A stretch of 64,000 bases of DNA, taken from Stenotrophomonas maltophilia. Its GTDB lineage: Bacteria; Pseudomonadota; Gammaproteobacteria; Xanthomonadales; Xanthomonadaceae. The stretch lies in NCBI GenBank assembly GCA_002364755.1, contig DEZI01000005.1, positions 115,142-179,141 of the forward strand, in the 5' to 3' direction. The first letter of the stretch is position 1. Each line of letters starts with the position of its first letter. The notes beneath the pieces are model-generated. The model was not told the origin of the DNA. It was given only the letters and a program-made list of their open reading frames with translations, and did no database searches. Below are positions 1 through 8,547 of the stretch, one piece after another. The translations under genes were made by a program, and so were the position numbers.

Positions 1-174
1 GGGCACTGTGGGTTTGCGGGGTGTGAGCCGCATGGGCCCGAGGCATGCCTCGGGCGGGTTGGGCAGGACGCCCAACCCCGGTCTTGCCGTGTGCGCAGGA
101 CAGCGCACACGAGCAAGCGGCGACCAAGCCCCCATCGATGGGTTTACGGCGTCCCCGCAAAACCACAGTGCCCC
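1..174. repeat. Structured intergenic element, copy A (long form)
   Basis: Large inverted structure downstream of pgaD. The outer arms 1-21 and 154-174 pair at 20 of 21 positions, and the left arm may continue beyond the window edge. A short inner stem (about 27-31 with 117-121) encloses three perfect hairpins: a 20-bp palindrome at 36-55, arms at 59-65/70-76, and arms at 91-96/103-108. A conserved block at 126-152 ends in GGTTTACGGCGT directly before the right arm. Copies B (6361-6533) and C (49950-50045) share this plan. Seen in the sequence; function unknown. Confidence 0.85.
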
Positions 175-223
175 GCCATCCCACGGAATGCAGGCATTTG
201 ACGTTGACGTTGATTCTGCAGGT

Positions 224-242
224 GCAGGGCTGCAAGCCCTGC
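224..242. repeat. Hairpin next to element A
   Basis: Perfect 7-bp stem GCAGGGC/GCCCTGC with a 5-nt loop, preceded by a GTTGACGTTGA-like run. The same combination lies beside copy B at 6592-6608. It sits just downstream of pgaD and may act as a weak terminator, although no T-run follows on either strand. Confidence 0.6.
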
Positions 243-260
243 CGAAACAACACCCATCCC

Positions 261-752
261 TTACAGCAGCGGCTGCCGCGTCATACCCACCGGCCGCGCG
301 TTGTCGTCCATGTGCAGCGTCACCGCCTTCGCATTCATCAGCTGCTCGGCCAGTGCATCTGTCGCACCCAGTGCATGGGCGATGTCCGCGCGGCTGGAAT
401 CCTCTCGCGGCGCGCGCCGTTCCTTGCCGCCAAACCGGTAGCGGTTGTACTCCGCCCAGGCGATCAGCAGCAGCGAACAGCAGACCAGGATGACCGGCAG
501 CGCGATCATCACGAACGGGTCCACGTGCTGCTTGCGCTGGTACAGCTGCACGTAGGCCAGGTGCCCGCCCAGCAGCCAGGACACCAGGGTCACCAGCGGT
601 GCCCACAGGTAGAAGTAGAAACCCCAGAACGCCAGGGTCACGAAGCCCCAGGCCGTGCGCTGCAGGCGCGGCTGCTGGCGCGACTTCTGGATCAATCGCG
701 AATCAAAGCGGTTGGACGACTTTTTCCCGGTCGTGTCACGTACGGCGGTCAT
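261..752 (-). CDS. pgaD: PgaD, PNAG synthase accessory subunit
   Basis: Small inner-membrane partner of the PgaC glycosyltransferase, needed for poly-beta-1,6-GlcNAc polymerisation. The 163-residue protein has two hydrophobic spans (about 33-62 and 78-98) with a charged C-terminal cytoplasmic tail, as in the PgaD/HmsS family. Its ATG overlaps the pgaC stop codon (ATGA), so translation is probably coupled. It is the last gene of pgaABCD. In other bacteria PgaC/PgaD is activated by c-di-GMP; I infer the same here. Assignment rests mostly on operon position and membrane topology, because PgaD sequences diverge strongly. Confidence 0.9.
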   Translation of the reverse strand: MTAVRDTTGKKSSNRFDSRLIQKSRQQPRLQRTAWGFVTLAFWGFYFYLWAPLVTLVSWLLGGHLAYVQLYQRKQHVDPFVMIALPVILVCCSLLLIAWAEYNRYRFGGKERRAPREDSSRADIAHALGATDALAEQLMNAKAVTLHMDDNARPVGMTRQPLL

Positions 753-2002
753 CGGATCCCCCGGTCAGGGCTGACCCAGGTGGCACGCTTGCCGCGGCGC
801 TTGGACAGCGTCTTCGGCAGCGCCACCAGGGTGGTGAACAGGCTGATCAACCAGTACGCCATCGGGTACCAGATGACCCAGAAGTAGTTGCGTCCAATGT
901 GGGTTTCGTAACGACGGTCGATGATCAGGCTGCTGGCGAACTGCAGCAGGCAGACCAGGGCCAGGATCACGCCGTGCCATTGCGGCAGCAGCGTCTCGAT
1001 GTGCAGCGGGGCCGGCAGCGGCATGAACTTGCCCAGCGCCCACAGCACCACGATCAGCAGCATCGTGTACGCCCAGAACACGCTGAGGATGTACTCCAAC
1101 AGCACACCCCACATGCGTCGCTTGCGCCAGCTGAACAACGACGAGCCGTGCCGCAGCAGCACTTCCACGCCACCCTGCGCCCAGCGCAGGCGCTGCCGCC
1201 AGAGACCCTTCAGCGTTTCCGGCATCAGGATGAAGCACAGCGCGTTGGGTTCGTAGCGGATGTCCCAGTGGTCCAGCTGCAGTCGCCAGCTGATGTCGAT
1301 GTCCTCGGTCACCATGTCGTCGGCCCAGTAGCCGATGCGGTGCAGGGCCGTGCGGCGAAACGCGGCGATCACCCCGGACACAGTGAAGATGCGCCCGTAC
1401 ACGCGCTGCGCGCGCTTGATCATGCCGATGATCGACGAGAACTCGGCCACCTGCAGGCGGCCGAGCAGGGTGGAGCGGTTGCGGATGCGCGGGTTGCCGG
1501 TCACCGCGCCCACGCGCGGGCCGCTGGTCAGGTGCCAGACCATCCAGTGCATGGCGAACTCTTCCAGCATCGCGTCGCCGTCGATGCACACCAGGTACTC
1601 CGAGCGCGAGGCGAGGGCACCCATGCGCAGCGCATTGGCCTTGCCCAGGTTGCGATCCAGGTGCACCACGCGCAGGCGCGGGTGCAGGGCGGCCAGGGCG
1701 TCCAGGCGGGCACCGGTGTCGTCGCTGCTGCCATCGTTGATGGCGATCACTTCGAAATCCGGATAGCGCTGCGCCAGTGCCGCGCCGATGGTGTCGTCCA
1801 GGTTGTCCGATTCGTTGTGGCAGGGGATCAACAGCGTGGCGAACGGGTAGCTGTCCATCGGCGGCGGATCGTTGCGCGGTCGCGACTTCCGCTCGCGGCG
1901 GAAAAAATAGTACAGGCCGCCTGACATCCAGAAGAACGCCATCACCATCGGGTAGAAGAAGGCGAACTGGAACAGGGCATACAGCCAGGGGCTCATGTCC
2001 AT
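749..2002 (-). CDS. pgaC: PgaC, poly-beta-1,6-GlcNAc synthase (GT2)
   Basis: Processive inner-membrane N-acetylglucosaminyltransferase that polymerises PNAG from UDP-GlcNAc. The 417 residues match the family length. After an N-terminal membrane span (about 6-32) come the GT2 landmarks: DGSSDD (about 90-95), DGDA (141-144), TEDID (232-236) and the QRLRW product-binding motif (270-274). Several C-terminal membrane helices follow. The gene starts one base after the pgaB stop and overlaps pgaD by 4 bp. An ATG two codons further in is an alternative start. Confidence 0.96.
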   Translation of the reverse strand: MDMSPWLYALFQFAFFYPMVMAFFWMSGGLYYFFRRERKSRPRNDPPPMDSYPFATLLIPCHNESDNLDDTIGAALAQRYPDFEVIAINDGSSDDTGARLDALAALHPRLRVVHLDRNLGKANALRMGALASRSEYLVCIDGDAMLEEFAMHWMVWHLTSGPRVGAVTGNPRIRNRSTLLGRLQVAEFSSIIGMIKRAQRVYGRIFTVSGVIAAFRRTALHRIGYWADDMVTEDIDISWRLQLDHWDIRYEPNALCFILMPETLKGLWRQRLRWAQGGVEVLLRHGSSLFSWRKRRMWGVLLEYILSVFWAYTMLLIVVLWALGKFMPLPAPLHIETLLPQWHGVILALVCLLQFASSLIIDRRYETHIGRNYFWVIWYPMAYWLISLFTTLVALPKTLSKRRGKRATWVSPDRGIR

Positions 2003-2003
2003 G

Positions 2004-3899
2004 TCACTTCTCCGGATACGGGAAGTTGCGCGCGGACATCGCGGCGCGCGCGTCCGTGGTCGACGGCTTGTCGGCGATGAAATCGTCCGGGTACCACGCG
2101 AAATGGCGCACGCCCTGTGCCTGCAGCCGGCGGACCTGCGCGCGCAGGCGCTGGCCGCTGATCGGCGTCTGCGTGCGCCAGTCCACGGTCTGCAGCTCGA
2201 ACATCGTGTGCTTGAGGTCCGGATCGTGCGCGCGCACCGCCCTGACCAGCCGGTCCAGCCAGCGCTCGGGGTGCTTGCTGCCTTCCATCCACGGCATCGC
2301 CATCAGCGCGGTGCGGTCATAGGCCAGGTTGAACAGGTCCAGGCGCTGGGCGAACCAGCTGGCGCTCTGTGGCTCCAGCACCGGTTGCGCGTACAGGTTG
2401 CGCACGGTGCCCAGCTTCGGCCGCCAGCGCTGGGCGGTGTCGCGCAGTTCCAGGGTGAAGTCGATCAGCGCCTGGGTGCGCCCGCCATCGGCGCCTTCCT
2501 GCGGCAGCTGGGCCAGTTCGGTGTCGCGTACGTAGGCATCGTCATGGAACAGCAGGCCTTCGAAGTACGAATTGATCGCCAGGTCTTCGTAGATGTCCTT
2601 GATGATCTGCCGCGCCTGCGCCTTGGTGAAATCCAGCCGGTACATGCCGTCGCGTTCCGGGCTGGCGATGCCCAGCGCGGTGCGCTGCGCCGCATCCGGC
2701 AGCTCATAGCCGAGCACCGGCAGCCAGGCATAGACCTTCACCCCGGCACGGGTCTTCAGCTGCCAGGCCACGCGGTTGAACAGGTCCGCGCGCATCGGCA
2801 TGTGACGGTTGGGGAAGTACAGCGCGTCGGCCGTGTTGTTGCCATCGGGATCGGCGAAGGCCTGCAGGTAGACGTGGGTCGGGCCCACCTTCTTGACGCG
2901 GTCGATCAACTTGTCGAGGTTGCGTGCCAGCTGTGCCGGGTCCGGGTCGTAGACCGCATCCAGGTCGATCTGCAGCGCACGCGTGCCGTCCAGGCTGACG
3001 TTGCGGCGCAGTTCGAAGGCTAGCGAGCTGACGTTCGGGTTGTTGGTCACCAGCAGGCGGGCCAGACCGTGCAGATCGGACGTGACCGGCGTGCTGCGGC
3101 CTTCCAGGTCGAACGACACCGGCATGCCCAGTTGTTCGGCAATGTCGTTGCTCAGCTTGTTGTAGGCCGCATACGGCCACACGATCGCCTTCGGGGTGAC
3201 GCCCAGTTCCTTCTGGATGCGCTTGACACTCAGCGCGAGATCGTCGCGCAGGCGCTTTTCGTATTGCTGCGCGGTCTCATAGTGCCGGGTCTGCGGATCG
3301 TAGATCCGGGTGATCACCGCCGGGGTCTGGTTGCCCTGCGGGTTGGACTGCACGCCGTGGTGCTGGTTGTCGGTATGGCTGGCCAGTTCGATCAGGCCGC
3401 TGGCCTGCATCTCCCGCAGCTGGTCCCAGGTCAGGAAGTCATCGTGGCCGAACGGGCGGTAGCCGTAGTCGATGGTGCGGCCCGGGGCCATGTCGACGTA
3501 GTCGGTGATCACCGCCACCAGCGCCGGGTAGTTGTAGGCACGCAGCAGCGGGTAGACGCGGCTGTAGACGCTGCGCAGGCCATCGTCGAAGGTCAGCAGC
3601 ACCGGCCGAGGCGGCAGCTGGGCTTCGCCGCGCGAGGCCTTGATCAGCTGCGACAGCGAGATCGGGTGGTAGCCGTGCGCGCTGAGCCAGTCCAGGTGCG
3701 CAGCGAAGTTCTGCGTGCTGACCGCGTACGCATCGGCATCGCCTTTCTCACGCACATCGTCGCGGATGTCGTGGTAGCTCAGCACCAGCAGGCCGTTGTC
3801 GGCCGAATCCAGGTCGCGCTCCTGGGCAGGGGCCGGCAGGGCCGGCAGCACCAGCCCCAGCAGAAGCACGGTCATCAGGTATCGAAGCATCCGTTCCAT
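2004..3899 (-). CDS. pgaB: PgaB, PNAG N-deacetylase / hydrolase
   Basis: Periplasmic enzyme that partly deacetylates PNAG before export. I chose the ATG at 3899 (632 aa), one base after the pgaA stop and behind a GGGGAGAG ribosome site; a longer reading frame into pgaA gives no signal peptide. The N-terminal polysaccharide deacetylase domain shows SYHD (about 41-44) and TFDDG (103-107), with ASHTDNQHHG further on. The C-terminal half resembles the GH153 glycosidase domain of PgaB, including FHDDAYVRD. The signal region ends in PALPAPAQ with no lipobox cysteine, unlike the E. coli lipoprotein. Confidence 0.95.
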   Translation of the reverse strand: MERMLRYLMTVLLLGLVLPALPAPAQERDLDSADNGLLVLSYHDIRDDVREKGDADAYAVSTQNFAAHLDWLSAHGYHPISLSQLIKASRGEAQLPPRPVLLTFDDGLRSVYSRVYPLLRAYNYPALVAVITDYVDMAPGRTIDYGYRPFGHDDFLTWDQLREMQASGLIELASHTDNQHHGVQSNPQGNQTPAVITRIYDPQTRHYETAQQYEKRLRDDLALSVKRIQKELGVTPKAIVWPYAAYNKLSNDIAEQLGMPVSFDLEGRSTPVTSDLHGLARLLVTNNPNVSSLAFELRRNVSLDGTRALQIDLDAVYDPDPAQLARNLDKLIDRVKKVGPTHVYLQAFADPDGNNTADALYFPNRHMPMRADLFNRVAWQLKTRAGVKVYAWLPVLGYELPDAAQRTALGIASPERDGMYRLDFTKAQARQIIKDIYEDLAINSYFEGLLFHDDAYVRDTELAQLPQEGADGGRTQALIDFTLELRDTAQRWRPKLGTVRNLYAQPVLEPQSASWFAQRLDLFNLAYDRTALMAMPWMEGSKHPERWLDRLVRAVRAHDPDLKHTMFELQTVDWRTQTPISGQRLRAQVRRLQAQGVRHFAWYPDDFIADKPSTTDARAAMSARNFPYPEK

Positions 3900-3900
3900 C

Positions 3901-5940
3901 TCACTCTCCCCAGCGCAGCGCGGCATCGAAGCCGATGTGACGTTCACGTTGGCCATCGTAGACCGGCCGCGACCAGCTCACTCCGTATTCGAAGATCCTG
4001 CCCTGGCCGAACTGCCACTCGTGGCGGTAGGCCACCGTGGGAATGAGCGAGCTGCCGAATCCTTCCTGCCAGTAATCGCCCAGCGACATCGTCAAGCGGT
4101 GGCGGAAGTGGCGTTCGTAGTGGCGCCACAGCTGCTGGTCGATGCGCAGGCCGATCTCCACCGAGCGGTCACGCGAAGGGTTGAAGTAGGGCACGTCGTC
4201 ACGCGAGCCGCGGCTGGTGTAGAGGCTGCCGAGGCCATCAATGATCACGCGCGGGCGGGTGAGGAGGCGCTGTTCGATCGCGGTGTTGAGGGTGTCGCGG
4301 CGGTTGCCGTCGTCGTAGCGGAACTGGCTGCCGCCCAGGCTCCAGTGGGTGAGCTCGTTGCGGGTGTAGTCGACGGCCACTGCCACGCTGTCGGCGGTGA
4401 TGCCAGACACGCGCGCCTGCATCGAAGCTTCCGGGTCGTTGCGTGCGGCGGTCACGCCGGCGTGCCACTGGTCGTTGAACTGCCAGCCGAAGCCACCGCG
4501 CAGGCCGGTGTCGCCGATGCTGTCGTTGGGCCGCACCACGGCGGCCTCGGCATCGACGCGGCCGAAGCGGTAGCGCGCACCGGCGCCGATCCACAGCGGA
4601 TTGATCTTCTGGTCCTGGAAGGTCACCGAGCGCCGGTCGGCGAAGGCGAACAGGCGCCAGCGGTCATCGAGGATGGGCGAGGCCACTTCGGTGCCGTAAT
4701 GCAGGTCGTCGTTGCCCAGCGGTGAGCTGCCGCCGCCGCCGGAACTGCGGCCACCTTCCACGGTGGCCTGCAGCTGCCAGCCGCGATGGGCACGCCAGTC
4801 GCGGTCCATCCGCTGGACCGAGGGCTGGTTGGGGTAGCGCTCGAGCAGATCGTCATGCAGCGGCCGCGCGAGGTCGTCGCGCTGCAGCTGCACGTAGGAT
4901 TCGTACATGCCGATCCGCGGCGAGACATCGCGCGGGTCGAGGGTGTAGGCCATCTGGTGACGTTCGAGCGCCCGCCGCGGCCAGCCGCGCATCTGATAGA
5001 CGCTGCCCAGCGCGGTCTGCAGCCCGCCATTGCCCGGCCCGACGTCGACCAGGGCTTCCAGCTCGCGCTGCGCGGTGGACAGGTCGCCGCTGTAGGCGCG
5101 GATCATCGACAGGTTGAGGTCGGCCTCATAGCGCGCCCAGTTGGCGTACGGGCTCTTGCCGCCGCCCCAGCGCCACTCCGGCTCGTCCTTCTGCCACGTC
5201 TCCAGGTAGCCGATGGCCGTCTCGGCCTGCTCGGTCTCGAGGTAGGCGTAGGCCAGTTCGGAACGCGACTGGAAACGCGACGGATCGTTCTTCACTGCCG
5301 CTTGCAGCAGCGGAATGGCCTCGTCCGGGTGCTGGGTGGCCATCATCGAATCGCCGACCGCAGGCAGCACGTAGTCGGGCAGGGCATGGCCCTCCTGCTG
5401 CAGGGCGCGCGCTTCATCGCGCACCTGGGCATGGCGGGACAGGCGGTTGAGCAGGATCAGGCGGTCCATGCGGATGCGCAGCGGCGCCTGCGCCAGCGGC
5501 GTGCCGTCGCGCAGTACGTACTGCTCCATTTCCGCCAGCGAGGCTTCGGCTTCGTCCAGGCGGCTGTCTTCGCTCTGGCCGTAGGCCAGGCTCCAGTTCA
5601 CCCGCTTGGCGATGTAGTTCGCCTCCAGGCGCGCCGTCTGGTCGGCATCGAACAGCTCAGGCCGCGCCTGGTACAGGCGCCAGGCGCGGTCGGCATTGCC
5701 GATGTCGCCCAGGGTCAGGACCTGCAGCTTGTACAGCAGCGGGTCGTTGGGCTCCTGCAGCTGCAAGCGCTCGATCGCGGCCAGCGCATCGACCCAGCGG
5801 GCCTGGTCACGGTAGTGGCCGATCTCGGCCATCCGGTCAGCGCGGCTGATACTGGCCGGCAGCGAAGCAGCATGGGCCCCGAACGCCAAGGCGGCGCAGG
5901 CCAGGCCGACGCAGAGCGCCAGCGGACGGTGGACAATCAT
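3901..5940 (-). CDS. pgaA: PgaA, outer-membrane PNAG export porin
   Basis: Outer-membrane exporter for PNAG. The 679-residue protein has a signal peptide ending near AFGAHA, a long helical region of TPR-like repeats (about 30-370), then a beta-rich barrel of about 290 residues rich in alternating aromatic and polar residues. It is shorter than the E. coli protein (about 807 aa), mainly in the periplasmic part. It is the first gene of pgaABCD. A perfect TGTGA-N6-TCACA box lies 42-57 bp upstream of the ATG, suggesting control by the CRP-like regulator Clp. Confidence 0.93.
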   Translation of the reverse strand: MIVHRPLALCVGLACAALAFGAHAASLPASISRADRMAEIGHYRDQARWVDALAAIERLQLQEPNDPLLYKLQVLTLGDIGNADRAWRLYQARPELFDADQTARLEANYIAKRVNWSLAYGQSEDSRLDEAEASLAEMEQYVLRDGTPLAQAPLRIRMDRLILLNRLSRHAQVRDEARALQQEGHALPDYVLPAVGDSMMATQHPDEAIPLLQAAVKNDPSRFQSRSELAYAYLETEQAETAIGYLETWQKDEPEWRWGGGKSPYANWARYEADLNLSMIRAYSGDLSTAQRELEALVDVGPGNGGLQTALGSVYQMRGWPRRALERHQMAYTLDPRDVSPRIGMYESYVQLQRDDLARPLHDDLLERYPNQPSVQRMDRDWRAHRGWQLQATVEGGRSSGGGGSSPLGNDDLHYGTEVASPILDDRWRLFAFADRRSVTFQDQKINPLWIGAGARYRFGRVDAEAAVVRPNDSIGDTGLRGGFGWQFNDQWHAGVTAARNDPEASMQARVSGITADSVAVAVDYTRNELTHWSLGGSQFRYDDGNRRDTLNTAIEQRLLTRPRVIIDGLGSLYTSRGSRDDVPYFNPSRDRSVEIGLRIDQQLWRHYERHFRHRLTMSLGDYWQEGFGSSLIPTVAYRHEWQFGQGRIFEYGVSWSRPVYDGQRERHIGFDAALRWGE

Positions 5941-6360
5941 GAAACCCCCTTAGCATCCCTACTTCAACGATGCGCTGAAAGTGTGACGCACATCACATGC
6001 CAACTGTGCCTGGCCGTCTCCCGCGGTGGCCAGAGCCTGCCTTTACAGCTAAGACGCAATAGTCCTGCCAGACCGGTCAAGCTCATCGCAACTCCCTGAC
6101 AACCAACCACTTTTTCAGGTCTTTCAGCGGCGCCCAAGGCGTCCGCCGGGCGCCGCCGCGCCCTGACCCGGAGTCTGGAGCCGCCCAGAACGGCAGCCCC
6201 TCCGCGTCATGATTGGACACCCTACGTCAGCAGATGCCGAAGCGATGTGTAGAAGCATCGTGAGAGAAACGTGTGCATCCCTTCAGATTCGAGATCCGAC
6301 CACGTTCATCCACGCAGGACGTGGACGTTCCAACCGTCACACGGAAATTGTCGGGGGTGA
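5941..6360. other. Intergenic region upstream of pgaA
   Basis: About 420 bp with no convincing coding frame. It holds the Clp-type box and a perfect 8-bp stem CGGCGCCC/GGGCGCCG (6128-6135 with 6148-6155). I see no further gene or known RNA motif; it is probably the pga promoter and leader region. Confidence 0.6.
5982..5997. promoter_or_regulatory. CRP/Clp-type operator upstream of pgaA
   Basis: TGTGACGCACATCACA is a perfect TGTGA-N6-TCACA palindrome, the consensus bound by CRP-family proteins including Clp of Xanthomonas and Stenotrophomonas. It ends 42 bp before the pgaA start codon. Whether it activates or represses depends on the transcription start, which I cannot fix. Confidence 0.75.
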
Positions 6361-6533
6361 GGCGGTGTGGGTGGGCAGGACCGTTGGCGCCATGGGCCCG
6401 AGGCATGCCTCGGGCGGGTTGGGCAGGACGCCCAACCCCGGTCTTGCCGCGTGCGCAGGACAGCGCACGCGAGCAAGGCGCCATCGAGCCCCCAAGGATG
6501 GGTTTACGGCGTGTCCTGGCCACCCACACCGCC
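6361..6533. repeat. Structured intergenic element, copy B (long form)
   Basis: Same plan as copy A. The outer arms 6361-6381 and 6513-6533 pair at 20 of 21 positions but have a different sequence from copy A. The inner stem uses GGCGCC pairs near 6386 and 6477 instead of A's GCCGC/GCGGC. The enclosed multi-hairpin insert (about 6391-6475) is almost identical to A. The conserved block 6486-6512 ends in GGTTTACGGCGT next to the right arm. Confidence 0.85.
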
Positions 6534-6591
6534 GCGCCCAGCAAACAGAAACCCAGAGCCGCTGTTGCCGTTGCCGTTGACCTTGGCAGGT

Positions 6592-6608
6592 GCAGGGCGC
6601 AGCCCTGC
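6592..6608. repeat. Hairpin next to element B
   Basis: Perfect stem GCAGGGC/GCCCTGC with a 3-nt loop, preceded by a GTTGCCGTTGCCGTTGACC run. It is the counterpart of the hairpin at 224-242 beside copy A. It lies 17 bp downstream of the MFS gene stop. Confidence 0.6.
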
Positions 6609-6625
6609 CGCAGCAACCCAACCCC

Positions 6626-7831
6626 TTACCAGAGGTCTTCCAGCTTGCGCGGCTTGCACGCCACCCACGACGCGCCCAGCATCAGCGCCGCGCAGCCGAA
6701 CAGGAAGCCGAACGGCAGCCCCCAGCCATTGCTGACCGTATGCAGCCAGCCCACCATAAACGGCCCCAGGCAGCTGAAGCTGTAGCCCACGCCCTGCATG
6801 AAGCCGGACAACGCCGCTGACCCGGTCGGGGTGCGCGTGCGCAGGTTGATCAGCGTCAGCGCCAGCGGGAACGTCGACGGGCCCACGCCCAGCATCGCCG
6901 CCCACAGCAGCGGCGCCTTCAGCGGTGCCAGCAGCAGGCCGGTGAAGGCGATGACGAAGGCGAAGAAGCCGATCAGCACCAGCGGGAACGGGTTCGGCAG
7001 GCGCACCGCCAGCGAGGGAATGACCAGCGACGGCAGCAGGCCCAGCGCCGAGAACACCGCCACCATCACCCCACCGAACGCCGGCGTGGCACCGGCTTCG
7101 ACCACGATGCGCGGCAGCCAGGTGAACATCGAATAGGTCATCAGCGAGGTCATGCCGAACATCAGCGTCATGCTCCAGCCAAGCGACGTCCGCCAGACCC
7201 GGCCGTGCGGCTGCGCGGTGGGATCGCTGCCGTCCTGTACCGGCTTCGGCGCGCGGCGGGCCAGCATCAGCCAGGGCAGGGCGGCGGCCAGCGCCAGCAG
7301 TGCCCACATGCCCAGCGACACGCGCCAGCCCGCGGCATTGGCGACCGGCACCGCCAGCAGCGCCGGCGTCATCGTGCCCAGCTGCAGCACGCTGATGTAC
7401 AGCGTGCTCATCGTGCCGACCTTGTTGGCGAAGTAGCGCTTCACCAGCGGCGGCACCACCACGTTGCCGATGCCCATGCCGGCCAACGCGATCACCGAGC
7501 CCAGCAGCAGCGTGCCGACGTTGCCGGCGCTGGAGCGCAGCAGCAGGCCGGCCATGGCCAGGGTCATCGCCAGCAGCGTGGTGCGCTCCAGGCCCAGGCG
7601 TCGGGCCACGGCCGGGGTCGCCACGCCGAACAGCGCGAACGAGGCGGTGGGCAGCATGCCGAGCACGCCGGTCATGGTGGTGCCGAAGCCGAACTGCTGG
7701 CCGAGCACGTCCAGCAGCGGAGTGATGGAGGTGACCGCGGTACGCAGGTTGACCGCCGCCAGCATGATGGCGGCGAACGCCAGCAGGCGGCCGTGCAGCA
7801 GCGAGGGTGAGGGCGAAGTCGGGGACGTCAT
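6626..7831 (-). CDS. MFS transporter, CynX/NimT family
   Basis: Twelve-helix major facilitator of 401 residues. The ATG at 7831 follows an AAGGA ribosome site and gives a normal family length; a longer frame would run back through a tRNA gene and is not credible. Features of the CynX/NimT/YycB branch include the early AAVNLRTAVTSITPLL segment in helix 1 and the overall layout. Members move small anions or nitroimidazole-like compounds; the substrate here cannot be told. It stands alone, between structured element B and the tRNA-Pro genes. Confidence 0.85.
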   Translation of the reverse strand: MTSPTSPSPSLLHGRLLAFAAIMLAAVNLRTAVTSITPLLDVLGQQFGFGTTMTGVLGMLPTASFALFGVATPAVARRLGLERTTLLAMTLAMAGLLLRSSAGNVGTLLLGSVIALAGMGIGNVVVPPLVKRYFANKVGTMSTLYISVLQLGTMTPALLAVPVANAAGWRVSLGMWALLALAAALPWLMLARRAPKPVQDGSDPTAQPHGRVWRTSLGWSMTLMFGMTSLMTYSMFTWLPRIVVEAGATPAFGGVMVAVFSALGLLPSLVIPSLAVRLPNPFPLVLIGFFAFVIAFTGLLLAPLKAPLLWAAMLGVGPSTFPLALTLINLRTRTPTGSAALSGFMQGVGYSFSCLGPFMVGWLHTVSNGWGLPFGFLFGCAALMLGASWVACKPRKLEDLW

Positions 7832-7970
7832 GCGGCGGGTCCTTGCAGGTGGCGCACGCGGCGTCTTGGGCGTGCAGCGCCGGCACCGGGCCAGGCCGGT
7901 GCAGGGGTGGGGGAAAGGGTGCCCATTGTACGGGGCGGGGCCGGGCGGGATGCCGCCAAGCGACAGGCAC

Positions 7971-8001
7971 AAAAAAACCCGGAGGACTGTCGTCTTCCAG
8001 G
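7971..8001 (-). terminator. Terminator after tRNA-Pro copy 1
   Basis: Read on the minus strand: a 10-bp stem (CCTGGAAGAC with GTCCTCCGGG, one mismatch) with a 4-nt loop, followed by seven T. It lies about 20 bp beyond the tRNA CCA end. Confidence 0.8.
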
Positions 8002-8021
8002 CTTCTTGGTGACCACTGAAG

Positions 8022-8098
<77 letters not shown>

Positions 8099-8193
8099 AA
8101 GGGAGCCGCCTATTCTATCCATTCACCCCGATGGCGGCAAGGGGTAAATGGTGTTTCTTCACACTGCCGAAGCAGTGGAATCCTTCAGGGAAC

Positions 8194-8220
8194 AAAAAAG
8201 CCTGGAAGACTTCACCAGGC
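8194..8220 (-). terminator. Terminator after tRNA-Pro copy 2
   Basis: On the minus strand GCCTGG and CCAGGC form a perfect 6-bp stem with a 9-nt loop, then six T. The sequence resembles the terminator of copy 1, consistent with duplication of tRNA plus flank. Confidence 0.8.
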
Positions 8221-8239
8221 TTCAATGCGACCACCGAAG

Positions 8240-8316
<77 letters not shown>

Positions 8317-8371
8317 AAGGAGCCGCCTAAGATACCGTGTGAAGGCCAAGGCGGCAAGGTTTTTTTACAGC

Positions 8372-8488
8372 TCAGCGACTGTTTTCTTTCTCCAGGCGGT
8401 TCCGCTCGCGCGATTCGAACCACATGCCGTTGAGGATGGCCACGGTGGAGGCCAGGCCAGTGCCGAGGATCCAGGCGAAATACCACAT
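8372..8488 (-). CDS. cydX: CydX, small subunit of cytochrome bd oxidase
   Basis: A 38-residue membrane peptide directly after cydB. It starts MWYFAWILGTGLAS and has one hydrophobic span (about 3-24) followed by a charged tail (WFESRERNRLEKE), the hallmark of the CydX/YbgT family. A GAAGGAGATA ribosome site precedes the ATG. CydX stabilises CydAB and its haems. It lies 59 bp downstream of cydB on the same strand. Confidence 0.92.
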   Translation of the reverse strand: MWYFAWILGTGLASTVAILNGMWFESRERNRLEKENSR

Positions 8489-8547
8489 GCTCGTATCTCC
8501 TTCGTTTGGGGCAGATGCCGACCGTGGGTCGGCACGGATGCAATCCA

